DNA of 64,000 nt from contig JACVZY010000095.1 in NCBI GenBank assembly GCA_014654705.1, positions 69,045 through 133,044 on the forward strand, given 5' to 3'. The position numbers were made by a program, and so were the translations under genes. Positions 1-8,710 of this stretch are shown one piece after another. The stretch is from Ignavibacteria bacterium (GTDB lineage Bacteria; Bacteroidota; Ignavibacteria; Kapaibacteriales; UBA4661). How positions within the stretch are numbered: position 1 is the first letter of the stretch; every line of letters begins with the position of its first letter. The notes under the pieces were generated by a model, which was not told where the DNA came from, searched no databases, and saw only the letters and a list, made by a program, of their open reading frames with translations.

Positions 1-2640
1 GCGCTGCACCTGCGCTCGTAGATCTTCCGGTGTCATTTTATCATAATACATCCGCATCATTGAGGTTGTCATCATAATTCCCGTGAGCGGATTCTTGAGG
101 TCGTGCGCCACGATACCGAGAAAATCATTTTTTTCATTGTTGAAGCGGACGAGTTGGAGGTTCTGTTCTTGAAGGCGCGTGTTCGCAATTTCAATTTCAC
201 CGGCTTGTTCGTCCAAAATACCTAGCTGCCGCTGTATTTCTGCCGTGCGCTCGTCCACCATACGCTGCAGCACTCGATTTCGCTTTGCCAAATGCCGCGC
301 CCAGTACTGCGCCGCACTGTACATCAAGCTCACAATTAGCAGCGCATACAGCACCCATGCCCACCAGCGCACATACCAAGCAGGCTGAACCGTGAAGCGG
401 TACTGCGTCGGCTCGCTCCAGAGATAGCCTTCTTGCTGAGCGCGAATCTGCAGAAGATAATCGCCGCTTGCAACGGAAGGGAAGATTTCTTCAGCATTAT
501 AGCGGGCTTCATGCCATGTTGTATCTGCGCCGGAAATTGTGCCGTCGCCCAGCACCATCACAAGGCGCGTTTGATACCGTACTTTTTCTGCCGGATAGCA
601 GAGCGAGGTAAATTCTGCTTGCAGATAGAGACCGCTTGCATGGTTGCTTTGCTCACTGCTAATGCGCTCACCATTCGCCCGCAAGAGAACAATCGTCGGC
701 ATTTGTGTCTGTGGAACAAGTTTGGCAAATTGTTGGGATACAAGCAGACCCAATTTTGTCCCAAGCCACAACTGTGCCACGCTATCAATAACCATGCACC
801 GAAAGCTGGGCGACATTACCATTTTCTCCATGCGCAAATCTACGGCAATAAGTTGTTTTCGGACATACATATAGACACCGTGGTCGGTGGCAAAAACAAC
901 CCCGCCCTGAGGCGCAAGAGCGATTGCCAGGGTGTTTCGCCGCGATACATCGCCGGAGAAAGGAATCGTATCGGTTTGGTGATTGTGGTGATGCAACACA
1001 CCATAATTCGTTGCCAGCCAAACGCTTGTATCCGACTGTACCGCAAGGTCGTTGACACTGAGCGGTTCATTGATTTTGAATGGAAGAGGCGTACTCAGAT
1101 TTTCAAAGCGGTCTTTATTGCGGTCGTAGTGAAAGATATAGCCATTCTCGCCGCTACCACCCGTAAAAATTTCACCTTTTGGAGATTCCCGCAGAACATA
1201 CACGCATGAGGTCATACCCCGCGAGGAGTCGTAGCGACGTGTAGTGCCGTCGGGCGCCACCGTCGTGATTTGCCCGTTGGGGTTCTGGCAAGCCCACACC
1301 GTACCTCGTTTATCGCAGTAAATGTAGAAATAAAAACTTTCGCCCGCTTGCCGATTGACAATGCGCGAAACACCATTCTTTGCCGCCATCAGAAAGCCGC
1401 TCGCCGTGCTGTACCAAATACTGCCGTCGGGATGTTCGGCAAGGCAAGCAATACTGCCCAAATCCCTATCAATGACGGTGAGTAATTCTTTATGAGGCAA
1501 CTTGTTCAGATACGGGTTGATACGCTGTATTGCCGCACCATCGCTCACTAAAATATCGCCATTTTTTGCCAAGATGGTATGCTGTATGAATGGGCGCTGA
1601 AAAGGTACATCAGGCTTGGTAAATGTGTAGGGATGCAGAAGCGTGATGCCGTCGTCGCTGCTCACCCACACGTTTCCGTCGGTAGCAATCCGAATATCGT
1701 TGATAGTTTTGGAATCCACATAGGAAAGTGCGTAGGTCGTTCCTGTTTCGGTATTGTATTTATGCAAGCCCTGATACCATGTGCCGATATAGAAATTGCC
1801 GGCATTATCCTCCGTAAAGCAGCTAATGTCTCGGAGCGAACTTACCTGCTTCCAAGAACGCTTTGCCTCCGGTTCATCAAGCGCCAGTTCAAAGACACCG
1901 CTACTTGAGCCAACCCAAAGCAGGCGCTTTATTTTATCGCGCAGGTATAGCGCACTTGCCTCAGCAAAGGGAGCATTGCGCACGGCAACCTCAGCGAAGC
2001 GGTCGGAAGCAACATCGAAACGGAAAAGCCCGTGACCGCGCTGCGCCGAGACCAAAATCGTACCGTCTAATTCTTCGACAAAAGAAAAAGAGCGCACGAA
2101 ACTGTCGGTGGTATAGCGAGCATCAAAAGGAAAGCGCTTCATTACGCCTTTGCGAAAGCGGACAACGGCGTTTTGCTCGCCAATCCAAATGTCGCCGTTC
2201 GATGCTTGAAAAAGAGATTTGGGATAGAATAACGTGGAATCAGTTCGTACCGACGCGCCGCGCAGTACAATCGGAAAGCGCACAGAATCGGCATCTTCAC
2301 GGATTTTGACCAAGCCCATATCTGTTATTGCCAGCATTTCACCATTTGCAGTCCGCGCAAACCCTTTCACGTAGAGGCTCGGTAGATTGCGATGAAGCGT
2401 GGAGTGCCTGCCGTCGAAGCGCACAATACCTGCGTCCGATGCCGCCCAAACAAATCCCCGTCCGTCCTGCACCGTTGCTTTGATAAGGTCAGTAGGCAGA
2501 ACGTTGCTCAGATTGTAGCTAACCGATTGCATATCGTTCTGCTGCGCACCTAGACCTACAGCGCCGAAGCACAATACCACCAATGCGCTCACAAGGACGA
2601 ATCGTGAGTAAGAAAATAGCGATGAAGCGCTGTTTGACAT
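1..2640 (-). CDS. Two-component regulator propeller sensor histidine kinase (partial, C-terminus off window)
   Basis: The frame is open from an ATG at 2640 to the window edge (880 codons, no stop), so only the end of the kinase is missing. An N-terminal signal-like segment (residues about 13-33, hydrophobic, ending GLGAQ) is followed by about 620 residues of propeller-like repeats with motifs such as GRGFVWAASDAG and NGDIWIGEQ, typical of ligand-sensing regulator propellers. A Y_Y_Y-like sandwich (about 660-750, ending LWSEPTQYRFTVQPAWY) leads into one membrane helix (about 760-780), a coiled coil and the dimerisation box AHDLKNPL with the phosphoacceptor at His846. The HATPase domain, and a possible output domain as in BACON/HTCS hybrids, would lie left of base 1. 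The predicted role is sensing of a periplasmic ligand; the ligand is unknown. Forward-strand reading frames here are shadows. Confidence 0.88.
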   Translation of the reverse strand, partial: MSNSASSLFSYSRFVLVSALVVLCFGAVGLGAQQNDMQSVSYNLSNVLPTDLIKATVQDGRGFVWAASDAGIVRFDGRHSTLHRNLPSLYVKGFARTANGEMLAITDMGLVKIREDADSVRFPIVLRGASVRTDSTLFYPKSLFQASNGDIWIGEQNAVVRFRKGVMKRFPFDARYTTDSFVRSFSFVEELDGTILVSAQRGHGLFRFDVASDRFAEVAVRNAPFAEASALYLRDKIKRLLWVGSSSGVFELALDEPEAKRSWKQVSSLRDISCFTEDNAGNFYIGTWYQGLHKYNTETGTTYALSYVDSKTINDIRIATDGNVWVSSDDGITLLHPYTFTKPDVPFQRPFIQHTILAKNGDILVSDGAAIQRINPYLNKLPHKELLTVIDRDLGSIACLAEHPDGSIWYSTASGFLMAAKNGVSRIVNRQAGESFYFYIYCDKRGTVWACQNPNGQITTVAPDGTTRRYDSSRGMTSCVYVLRESPKGEIFTGGSGENGYIFHYDRNKDRFENLSTPLPFKINEPLSVNDLAVQSDTSVWLATNYGVLHHHNHQTDTIPFSGDVSRRNTLAIALAPQGGVVFATDHGVYMYVRKQLIAVDLRMEKMVMSPSFRCMVIDSVAQLWLGTKLGLLVSQQFAKLVPQTQMPTIVLLRANGERISSEQSNHASGLYLQAEFTSLCYPAEKVRYQTRLVMVLGDGTISGADTTWHEARYNAEEIFPSVASGDYLLQIRAQQEGYLWSEPTQYRFTVQPAWYVRWWAWVLYALLIVSLMYSAAQYWARHLAKRNRVLQRMVDERTAEIQRQLGILDEQAGEIEIANTRLQEQNLQLVRFNNEKNDFLGIVAHDLKNPLTGIMMTTSMMRMYYDKMTPEDLRAQVQR

Positions 2641-2714
2641 TCTGCCATAACCATTCATAAACACACAAATTTAGATAGACGAAGAAGTACAGGCATCAAT
2701 CTCGCCGAACACGA

Positions 2715-2750
2715 AATGAGTATTCACTTACCAATGAGTATTCAATTACC
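2715..2750. repeat. Tandem 18-bp direct repeat
   Basis: Two abutting copies of AATGAGTATTCAcTTACC (2715-2732 and 2733-2750) differ at one base. The second copy contains the stop codon of the HupE/UreJ-like gene. Confidence 0.75.
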
Positions 2751-3411
2751 ATGGAAAATTTTTCAGCATCAGCGTCAGGGCTATTCCCAGCGCCGCACCC
2801 GACACTATCAGCGACCAATCGCGCCGCGCAAGATGCAGAACCTGCGTTGCCAGAAATGTCAGCAATAGTAAACAGCCGACAATCAAAATTTGCCCGAATT
2901 CAAGACCAATATTAAACGCAAACAGCGGCAATGTAATAGATGCTTCTTTCCCAAGCAAACTCTTGAGAAACGTTGAAAAACCCATGCCGTGTATGAAGCC
3001 GAAGCAAACAGCCATAAGATATTTTGCTCGTTCTTGTCCGGGAAACGTTGTCTTGGTATTTTTCGTGTTTGCGTCTTGCGCCTCGTTACTTCGCATTGCA
3101 CCCAAAAAGTCAAGGGCATCCTTGCGCCGATGCAGGGCGATGATATTCACACACGCAGTGGCAAAAATGGTAACGGGAATGAGAAACTCCACTATCGGGC
3201 TGGGAAACGAAATGATGTTCAGTGTTGAAAGGGCAAGCGTGACCGAGTGCCCAAGCGTGAAAGCGGTGATAAGCCACAACAAATGCCGCCACTCATGCAC
3301 GTCGGAGAGCGCACAGAGAGCTGTAACAAAAAGAATATGGTCAAATGCGTTCAGGTCGGAAATATGCGTAAACCCAAGTTGTACGTAGGAAAAAAACTCT
3401 GTCTGAAACAT
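2746..3411 (-). CDS. HupE/UreJ-type integral membrane protein
   Basis: A 221-residue polytopic membrane protein of the HupE/UreJ_2 type. Characteristic pieces are THISDLNAFDHILF near the N-terminus, a later GHSVTLALS segment and CFGFIHGMGFSTFL, which carry the conserved histidines and acidic residue that family members are thought to use for metal (Ni/Co) handling. About six hydrophobic helices are visible. The frame is open 38 codons further upstream, but that part is not hydrophobic and starts without a ribosome site, so I place the start at the ATG at 3411. No hydrogenase or urease gene lies nearby, so the usual nickel-enzyme context is missing and the substrate cannot be named. It diverges from the FAD oxidoreductase at 3609. 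Confidence 0.8.
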   Translation of the reverse strand: MFQTEFFSYVQLGFTHISDLNAFDHILFVTALCALSDVHEWRHLLWLITAFTLGHSVTLALSTLNIISFPSPIVEFLIPVTIFATACVNIIALHRRKDALDFLGAMRSNEAQDANTKNTKTTFPGQERAKYLMAVCFGFIHGMGFSTFLKSLLGKEASITLPLFAFNIGLEFGQILIVGCLLLLTFLATQVLHLARRDWSLIVSGAALGIALTLMLKNFPW

Positions 3412-3608
3412 GGTGTTCTTAAAACGTGAATACTGGCGTGTATTATGAGATGGGCAAGTGAATTGCAAGCAGGTGTGCGAAGGCAATGCCTCGTAATTTA
3501 CAAGAAATTTGCTATTTTCCACCAAATTTGGTGAAGCGAAGGAAGAAATTTACCCGCCACGCACCAGAACAGTTTTTTCTTACATTCAAGGTTCATGGGA
3601 GCAACATT

Positions 3609-4751
3609 ATGCTCAGTTATTGGGAACACGATGCATGGACACGCTACGATGTCATCATTATTGGCGCAGGGATTATCGGGCTTTCCACTGCCATTTCACT
3701 CAAGGAGCGTTCTCCAAAGCTCTCTGTGGCGGTGCTGGAGCGAGGGCTGATTCCAAGCGGCGCCAGCACACGTAATGCAGGATTTGCTTGCTTTGGGAGT
3801 TTGACGGAAATTTTGCACGATATTGCCGCTAACGGCGAAAACGCGACCGCAGCAGTTGTTCGCGCTCGATATTCAGGATTGCAACTCCTACGCAAACGGC
3901 TTGGAGACGAGGCGTGTGGTTATGAGCAGCATGGTGGTGCAGAATTGCTTTTTGACAATAATCTCTCTGCACTCGACCATCTGGAGCGCGTGAATGCTGT
4001 GCTTGCTGAAATTTTTCCACAACAAGCATTCTACCTCCACAATGCTCGCATTGCCGACAATGGCTTTGAGACAAAACACGTCAAAGCACTGGTGCAAAGC
4101 GACTTTGAAGGGCAGATTCATTCCGGGAAAATGATGCGTTCGCTCACGGCACTGGCGCAGGAGCGAGGTGTGATGCTGCTTTTCGGTGCGGAGGTGCAGC
4201 ACATCGAAGAACGCAGCCAAGACGTGCGACTCCACATTCGGCACAACGATGAAACATCGATTTTACAAGCCCGTCAGGTGGCGCTTTGTACCAATGCCTT
4301 TACCTCACAGCTTGCACCCGAACTTGGCGTTGTACCTGCGCGGGGGCAAGTGCTCGTCACTACGCCGATAGGAGGACTGCCGTTTCGCGGAGTATTTCAC
4401 TTCGACGAGGGATTTTACTATTTTCGTAATGTTGCCTCACCCGAAGGGCAACGTATTCTCTTCGGCGGCGGGCGCAATCTGGCATTTGAGGCGGAAGAAA
4501 CAACGGCATTGACGCTCAATGACACCATTCAGAATGAACTGGAACGAATCTTGCGCGAAGTCATTGCGCCAAAGGCAGATTTTTCTATCGAACATCGTTG
4601 GTCGGGGATTATGGGCTTTCACAAAAGCAAACTGCCGATCGTCAAACGCATTGGAGAGCGCGTAGTCGCTGGCTTCGGGTGCAATGGTATGGGCGTGGCG
4701 CTTGGCAGCACGATTGGAACAGAGACAGCAGAGTGCATCATTGACCAATAA
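3609..4751 (+). CDS. FAD-dependent oxidoreductase (DAO family)
   Basis: A 380-residue D-amino-acid-oxidase-type flavoprotein. The N-terminal Rossmann motif is IIGAGIIGLSTAISLKE (about residues 16-32) and is followed by a second FAD-contact region, GASTRNAGFACFG. The C-terminal part has EHRWSGIMGFHKSKLPIV and the closing FAD loop VAGFGCNGMGVALGSTIG, as in glycine oxidase, ThiO and gamma-glutamylputrescine oxidase. It should oxidise an amine or amino acid in the cytoplasm; the substrate cannot be assigned. The open frame begins at 3486, but the ATG at 3609 is preceded by GGGAG and immediately precedes the Rossmann strand, so it is the better start. It converges on the dehydrogenase at 4782 with 30 bases between. 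Confidence 0.85.
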   Translation: MLSYWEHDAWTRYDVIIIGAGIIGLSTAISLKERSPKLSVAVLERGLIPSGASTRNAGFACFGSLTEILHDIAANGENATAAVVRARYSGLQLLRKRLGDEACGYEQHGGAELLFDNNLSALDHLERVNAVLAEIFPQQAFYLHNARIADNGFETKHVKALVQSDFEGQIHSGKMMRSLTALAQERGVMLLFGAEVQHIEERSQDVRLHIRHNDETSILQARQVALCTNAFTSQLAPELGVVPARGQVLVTTPIGGLPFRGVFHFDEGFYYFRNVASPEGQRILFGGGRNLAFEAEETTALTLNDTIQNELERILREVIAPKADFSIEHRWSGIMGFHKSKLPIVKRIGERVVAGFGCNGMGVALGSTIGTETAECIIDQ

Positions 4752-4781
4752 AACGGAGCAATGAACATAGGGCAAAAAAAA

Positions 4782-5831
4782 TTATAAATCTTCCTGCACG
4801 ACTTGCACAACGACTTTCCCCACCGTTCTGCCCGATTGAAACATCGTAATTGCGTCCGGCAACTTTGCGAACGGGAACGTGTGCCCCACAAGTGGCTTGG
4901 GAAGCCACAAGGCATGAATTTTGTCAATAAGAAGTGTTAGCTCGGCAATATTATCCCACAGCCAAATAAGATTGAAGCCTAGCACCGCCTTGTTTGTTTC
5001 TATCATTGCAAGCGCATCAAACTTCGGACGTTGAAGCCATTTCCACGCAAGCGAAAGATATGGCGGACGTTTCCCCTGAAATGCCATGCTTGCCGAACCA
5101 AAACACACTACACGTCCCGTCGGCGCAAGTGCATCATAGCCTGCTTGTAAAGCATGTCCGCCCAAACTGTCCAAAATAAGCGTCAAAGGACGTTCCCCTA
5201 AGGCTTCCGCAAGGTCGTGCTGTGAGGCTTTGTACGAAGTGCCGGAACGTACAAATACACGGTCGTAGCCTTCTTTGTGTAGGAGTTCAATTTTGTCAGG
5301 CGTCCCAACCGAACCAATCGTGAATGCGCCGAAGTGCTTTGCAATGCGGTTTGCGGCAATCCCTACACCACCCGCTGCACTGTGAATCAGCACCGTCGCG
5401 CCCTCACGCAATGCACCAAGCGGAAAGAGCGCATAGTACGCCGTCAGTGCCTGAATGGTAAAGGCTGCACCCTCTTCAAATGTCCAGTCTTCCGGAAGCG
5501 GCAACACATATTCCTCGCCAATGACCACGTGCGTCGTGTACGCGCCGAACCTCACCACGCCCATTACTCTGTCGCCAGCCTTGACACGCGTTACGCCGTT
5601 GCCCACAGAGCGCACAATTCCTGCGTATTCCAATCCCGGCACAAAACTCCCTTTCGGCGTAGCGCTGTATAAACCCATCATTGCGAAAATATCCGCAAAA
5701 TTCAATCCAATGGCGTGGACTTCCACGCACACCTCGTGCGCCGTGGGGTCAGGAAGTGCTTCGCGGACAAGGTGCATATTACCGAGAGAGCCGGCGCGAG
5801 TCATGCGATAGGCGGTGCGCTGGAAGGGCAT
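4782..5831 (-). CDS. Zinc-independent MDR / quinone oxidoreductase-like dehydrogenase
   Basis: A 349-residue medium-chain dehydrogenase/reductase of the quinone oxidoreductase / VAT-1 branch. The GroES-like N-terminal half contains EVHAIGLNFADIFAMMGLY and PGLEYAGIV, and the NADPH-binding half contains VLIHSAAGGVGIAANRIAKH. The zinc-ligand cysteines of alcohol dehydrogenases are absent, which fits an NADPH:quinone or enone reductase. The start is the ATG at 5831; the upstream in-frame extension is an AT-rich leader coding for lysine and phenylalanine runs and is unlikely to be translated. It lies downstream of rimM on the same strand, with a 133-base AT-rich gap. The physiological substrate is not apparent. 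Confidence 0.83.
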   Translation of the reverse strand: MPFQRTAYRMTRAGSLGNMHLVREALPDPTAHEVCVEVHAIGLNFADIFAMMGLYSATPKGSFVPGLEYAGIVRSVGNGVTRVKAGDRVMGVVRFGAYTTHVVIGEEYVLPLPEDWTFEEGAAFTIQALTAYYALFPLGALREGATVLIHSAAGGVGIAANRIAKHFGAFTIGSVGTPDKIELLHKEGYDRVFVRSGTSYKASQHDLAEALGERPLTLILDSLGGHALQAGYDALAPTGRVVCFGSASMAFQGKRPPYLSLAWKWLQRPKFDALAMIETNKAVLGFNLIWLWDNIAELTLLIDKIHALWLPKPLVGHTFPFAKLPDAITMFQSGRTVGKVVVQVVQEDL

Positions 5832-5964
5832 ACAAATTGGGAGAAAAAAATAAATAAAAATATCACAGTTTTTTATACTTTTTGCCGTATAAAATATGTG
5901 TGGCTTTTTAGAAAGGAGCTTTCGTGAAAATATTTTGCAAAAAAAATATAAAAATATTTCTTTT

Positions 5965-6537
5965 TTAATCTTTCTCGGTATCATCATCGTCATCATCTCG
6001 TTCGTCATTGGGCGTGTTTTCTACAATTTCGAGTAGTCCGGGCATGACGTAGATAGATACTTGCTTGCGCTTGATATTGACGTGCTTCACGATTTCATCA
6101 ATCACCGGAATCGGTAGTTCTTTACCATTGTAATCCACCACCCAAATTTCATTTGCGGGTGTATCCCAAATTTCTTTGATGAGCCCGATTTCCTCACCTG
6201 TGTCGCGGTTGACCACGCTGGCACCAATGATTTCATCGTCGAAATATTGCGTTGCGGTCTGAGCGCGGAGAAGATCTTCTTCCACAAAAACGCCCATTTC
6301 CTTCAGCGTGGATGCCGACTCGGGCGAGGTAACGCCTTGCAATGTTACCGCAAAGCGCCCGGAGCCGTGTGAGGAAGAGGTCTTGACGGTATAAGGTTTG
6401 CCGAATGCCGATGAATAACCGACCTGCAACACTGCGCCCGGAGGAAAACCTCGAAAATGCGCAATGCAATCGCCAATGACGACTTGCCCGCTCGTGCCGT
6501 GTGTCCGAATAATACGTCCTGCGTAGCGTAGAGCCAT
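5965..6537 (-). CDS. rimM: Ribosome maturation factor RimM
   Basis: A 190-residue protein with the two RimM parts: an N-terminal reductase-like beta barrel (AGRIIRTHGTSGQVVIG, residues about 6-22) and a C-terminal PRC barrel (DDEIIGASVVNRDTGEEIG, then GKELPIPVIDEIVKHVNIK). RimM binds S19 and assists maturation of the 30S head. The start is the ATG at 6537 (MALRYAGRI); a TTG three codons upstream is also in frame. The C-terminus is an unusual acidic tail (DERDDDDDDTEKD). The normal rpsP-rimM-trmD-rplS neighbours are absent, so the gene has separated from its usual operon here. It diverges from the glycosyltransferase at 6776. Confidence 0.93.
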   Translation of the reverse strand: MALRYAGRIIRTHGTSGQVVIGDCIAHFRGFPPGAVLQVGYSSAFGKPYTVKTSSSHGSGRFAVTLQGVTSPESASTLKEMGVFVEEDLLRAQTATQYFDDEIIGASVVNRDTGEEIGLIKEIWDTPANEIWVVDYNGKELPIPVIDEIVKHVNIKRKQVSIYVMPGLLEIVENTPNDERDDDDDDTEKD

Positions 6538-6628
6538 GAAAATCAATAGTGTTTAGTTTTGAATGATGCGTTTTGAGCCGAAAATGCTAATACCGTGCAG
6601 CTCACCATTTTGATACAGTCTGGTAAGC

Positions 6629-6659
6629 GTTGTCAAGCGGCGGCAATTTACTACTTTTG
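6629..6659 (+). promoter_or_regulatory. Candidate Bacteroidetes-type promoter for the polysaccharide cluster
   Basis: GTTG at 6629-6632, a 19-base spacer and TACTTTTG at 6652-6659 fit the Bacteroidetes TTTG / TAnnTTTG pattern with one mismatch in the upstream element. It lies about 117 bases before the ATG at 6776. The assignment is from pattern only. Confidence 0.3.
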
Positions 6660-6775
6660 CTTTCAGGAAGTGCATACAAAAAAACGCTTTTTCTGCGTCT
6701 CTTCTTCTTTGTATTTTGGGTGCTGATTGCTCTGAACCAACGACCATTTTGCGACTATTCTGCGCGAACCTCTGC

Positions 6776-7972
6776 ATGAACATTGCTTTTATCATCCACA
6801 ACCAAGCCGAAACCGGACCGTACTGGAAAGTGCTGGAGCAGTGCGCCGCCTACGTCAAGTTAGGTCACAGCGTAACGCTTTTTTGTACTTCCAAGACCGA
6901 GCGTTGGCGCTCGAAGACCATTATGCGTGAGGGAGTGCGGGTCATCGAAGCACCCGATGTACTCTGGGGCAAGCTCCGCCAAGGCGTTGACCTCTGGAAT
7001 GCGTTTGTGCGCTGCCGCATTGCGAAAAAGCTACACCACGAAGCACCATTCGACATCGTTCACGCGGTGGACTGCCGCCCGAATGTGATATTTCCTTCGC
7101 TCTACGTGCAACGCCAGCTCGGCGTACCGTTTGTTTTATCGTGGTGGGACTTGTTTGGCAAGGGCAGTACACGCTTTGGCAAGGGCTTCGCAATGACGGT
7201 GGGCGGGATTGAAGGATGGCTTGAAACGGGCTTTCGCAAATATGCCGATGGTGCAACGACAATTACGTCGTATCTTGCAGCACGCCTGCACGAACTGGGC
7301 TACCCTGCAGACCGAATTGAGGTTCACCATCTCGGCGTGGATACAAGCCAAGAGCCGCTTGCATACAAGGATGCGCGGGCGTGGCTTCAGGAAAAGCACC
7401 GCATTACACCTCACGAAAATGTACTTTGCTTTGCAGGAACAATCTACGAAACAGATTTTACGCTTCTTCTAAAGGCGCTGGATATTCTCAAGCACCACAA
7501 CATCGCATACACGCTCGTCTGGGTGGGCAAACATTTTATTGACGACAACGTTTGCCGGGAATATAGTATTCTTCGAACAGGCATTGTACCAACGATGCAG
7601 GAGGTCTATCGCTATTTTGCTGCCGCCGATGCCTGCATTTTACCCATGGAAGTCAACGACGCAAATGCTGCGCGGTGGCATTCTAAAATGACCGATTACC
7701 TCAATGCCGGCGCTCCGGTGGCACTAACACCGGTGAGCGATTTTCCACAATATTTTGCAGAAAATGATATTGGTTGGCTTTCTGCATCCGGCTCACCCGA
7801 AGATTTTGCTCAAGCGCTGATGAGAGCTTTAGAGGAAAAACCGATGCGCGAAGAACGCAGCCGCAACACCCGCGCGTTTATGAAGCGCGAACTGGACGGC
7901 ATGGCAATAGCAGAGCGGGCTATACGGTTTTACAAACGAATTATTTCTCTCACCTCACCAAAGGAACAATAA
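6776..7972 (+). CDS. Glycosyltransferase family 4
   Basis: A 398-residue GT-B glycosyltransferase. The N-terminal domain begins MNIAFIIHNQAETGPYW and the acceptor-domain segment FDIVHAVDCRPNVIFPSLY is typical of GT4 enzymes. The C-terminal nucleotide-sugar domain shows VLCFAGTIYETDFTLLLKAL, then a degenerate catalytic stretch (ACILPMEVNDANAARWHS) and KMTDYLNAGAPVALTPV. It likely transfers a hexose to a lipid-linked or surface polysaccharide precursor at the cytoplasmic face of the membrane. The ATG at 6776 starts the first beta strand; 20 upstream in-frame codons look non-coding. Its stop overlaps the next start by one base (TAATG), indicating translational coupling. Confidence 0.85.
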   Translation: MNIAFIIHNQAETGPYWKVLEQCAAYVKLGHSVTLFCTSKTERWRSKTIMREGVRVIEAPDVLWGKLRQGVDLWNAFVRCRIAKKLHHEAPFDIVHAVDCRPNVIFPSLYVQRQLGVPFVLSWWDLFGKGSTRFGKGFAMTVGGIEGWLETGFRKYADGATTITSYLAARLHELGYPADRIEVHHLGVDTSQEPLAYKDARAWLQEKHRITPHENVLCFAGTIYETDFTLLLKALDILKHHNIAYTLVWVGKHFIDDNVCREYSILRTGIVPTMQEVYRYFAAADACILPMEVNDANAARWHSKMTDYLNAGAPVALTPVSDFPQYFAENDIGWLSASGSPEDFAQALMRALEEKPMREERSRNTRAFMKRELDGMAIAERAIRFYKRIISLTSPKEQ

Positions 7973-8649
7973 TGAACAATCAACGAACAGCGCTCGTCGT
8001 GGGCGCAAGCGGTCTTGTGGGAGGAGAACTGCTCAAAGTGCTTCTTCGAGATGAAGCATACACGCACGTAACGGCACTTGTCCGCAAGCCGCTTGCAGTG
8101 CAGCATCCCAAGCTCACCCAAGAAGTTGTTGATTTTGCGAATCTTTCAGCTGTGGCTGCTAAAATTACCGCGCAAGATATATTTTGCACACTCGGCACGA
8201 CGATTGCCAAAGCCGGCTCGCAGTCGGCTTTTCGCAAGGTCGATTATGACTATCCGCTAGCCGTGGCAGAAATGGCGCTTTTGCGCGGCGCAGAGCAGTA
8301 TTTGATTGTTACCGCCATTGGCGCGGATGCTCGCTCCGCGATTTTTTACAGCCGCACAAAAGGTGAAGTTGAGCACGCTATTGAAGCGCTCGGCTACAAA
8401 ACGTTTGTGGCATTTCGCCCGTCTTTTCTGGCAGGAGACCGCCCCGAAATGCGATTGGGCGAAACGCTCGGCATTGGTGTTGCAAAATTTTGGAGTTTTG
8501 CCATGATTGGTCCGCTTGCAAAATATCGGGTAATTGATGCAGATGTTGTCGCAAGTGCAATGGTACTTGAGGCAAAACGCGCTGTTCCGGGGCGGCGCGT
8601 CATCGAATCCGACGCTATTCAAGCACTGTATGACCAAGCACAGCGTTGA
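7972..8649 (+). CDS. NAD(P)H-binding SDR-like oxidoreductase
   Basis: A 225-residue atypical short-chain dehydrogenase. The N-terminal dinucleotide motif is ALVVGASGLVGGELLKVLL. The pattern DIFCTLGTTIAKAGSQ followed by FRKVDYDYPLAVAEMAL is typical of HTATIP2/YwnB-type NAD(P)H-binding proteins. The region AIGADARSAIFYSRTKGEVE supplies a Y-x-x-x-K-like catalytic pair (YSRTK). The reaction is unknown; placement between a glycosyltransferase and a sugar-phosphate transferase suggests a role in sugar-nucleotide or glycan modification, but that is only context. The ATG at 7972 shares a base with the upstream stop. Confidence 0.78.
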   Translation: MNNQRTALVVGASGLVGGELLKVLLRDEAYTHVTALVRKPLAVQHPKLTQEVVDFANLSAVAAKITAQDIFCTLGTTIAKAGSQSAFRKVDYDYPLAVAEMALLRGAEQYLIVTAIGADARSAIFYSRTKGEVEHAIEALGYKTFVAFRPSFLAGDRPEMRLGETLGIGVAKFWSFAMIGPLAKYRVIDADVVASAMVLEAKRAVPGRRVIESDAIQALYDQAQR

Positions 8650-8710
8650 AAATGTGTTGCTCCAGCGCTACAATCCCTCAAAAAAACGACCTAACTTTTT
8701 ACCGCTCTCT

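Noticed and set aside
433-2309. Several plus-strand open frames (433-1209, 1579-1908, 1863-2309)
   Set aside because: They lie antisense to the propeller kinase, which has clear repeat and H-box motifs; they are shadows.
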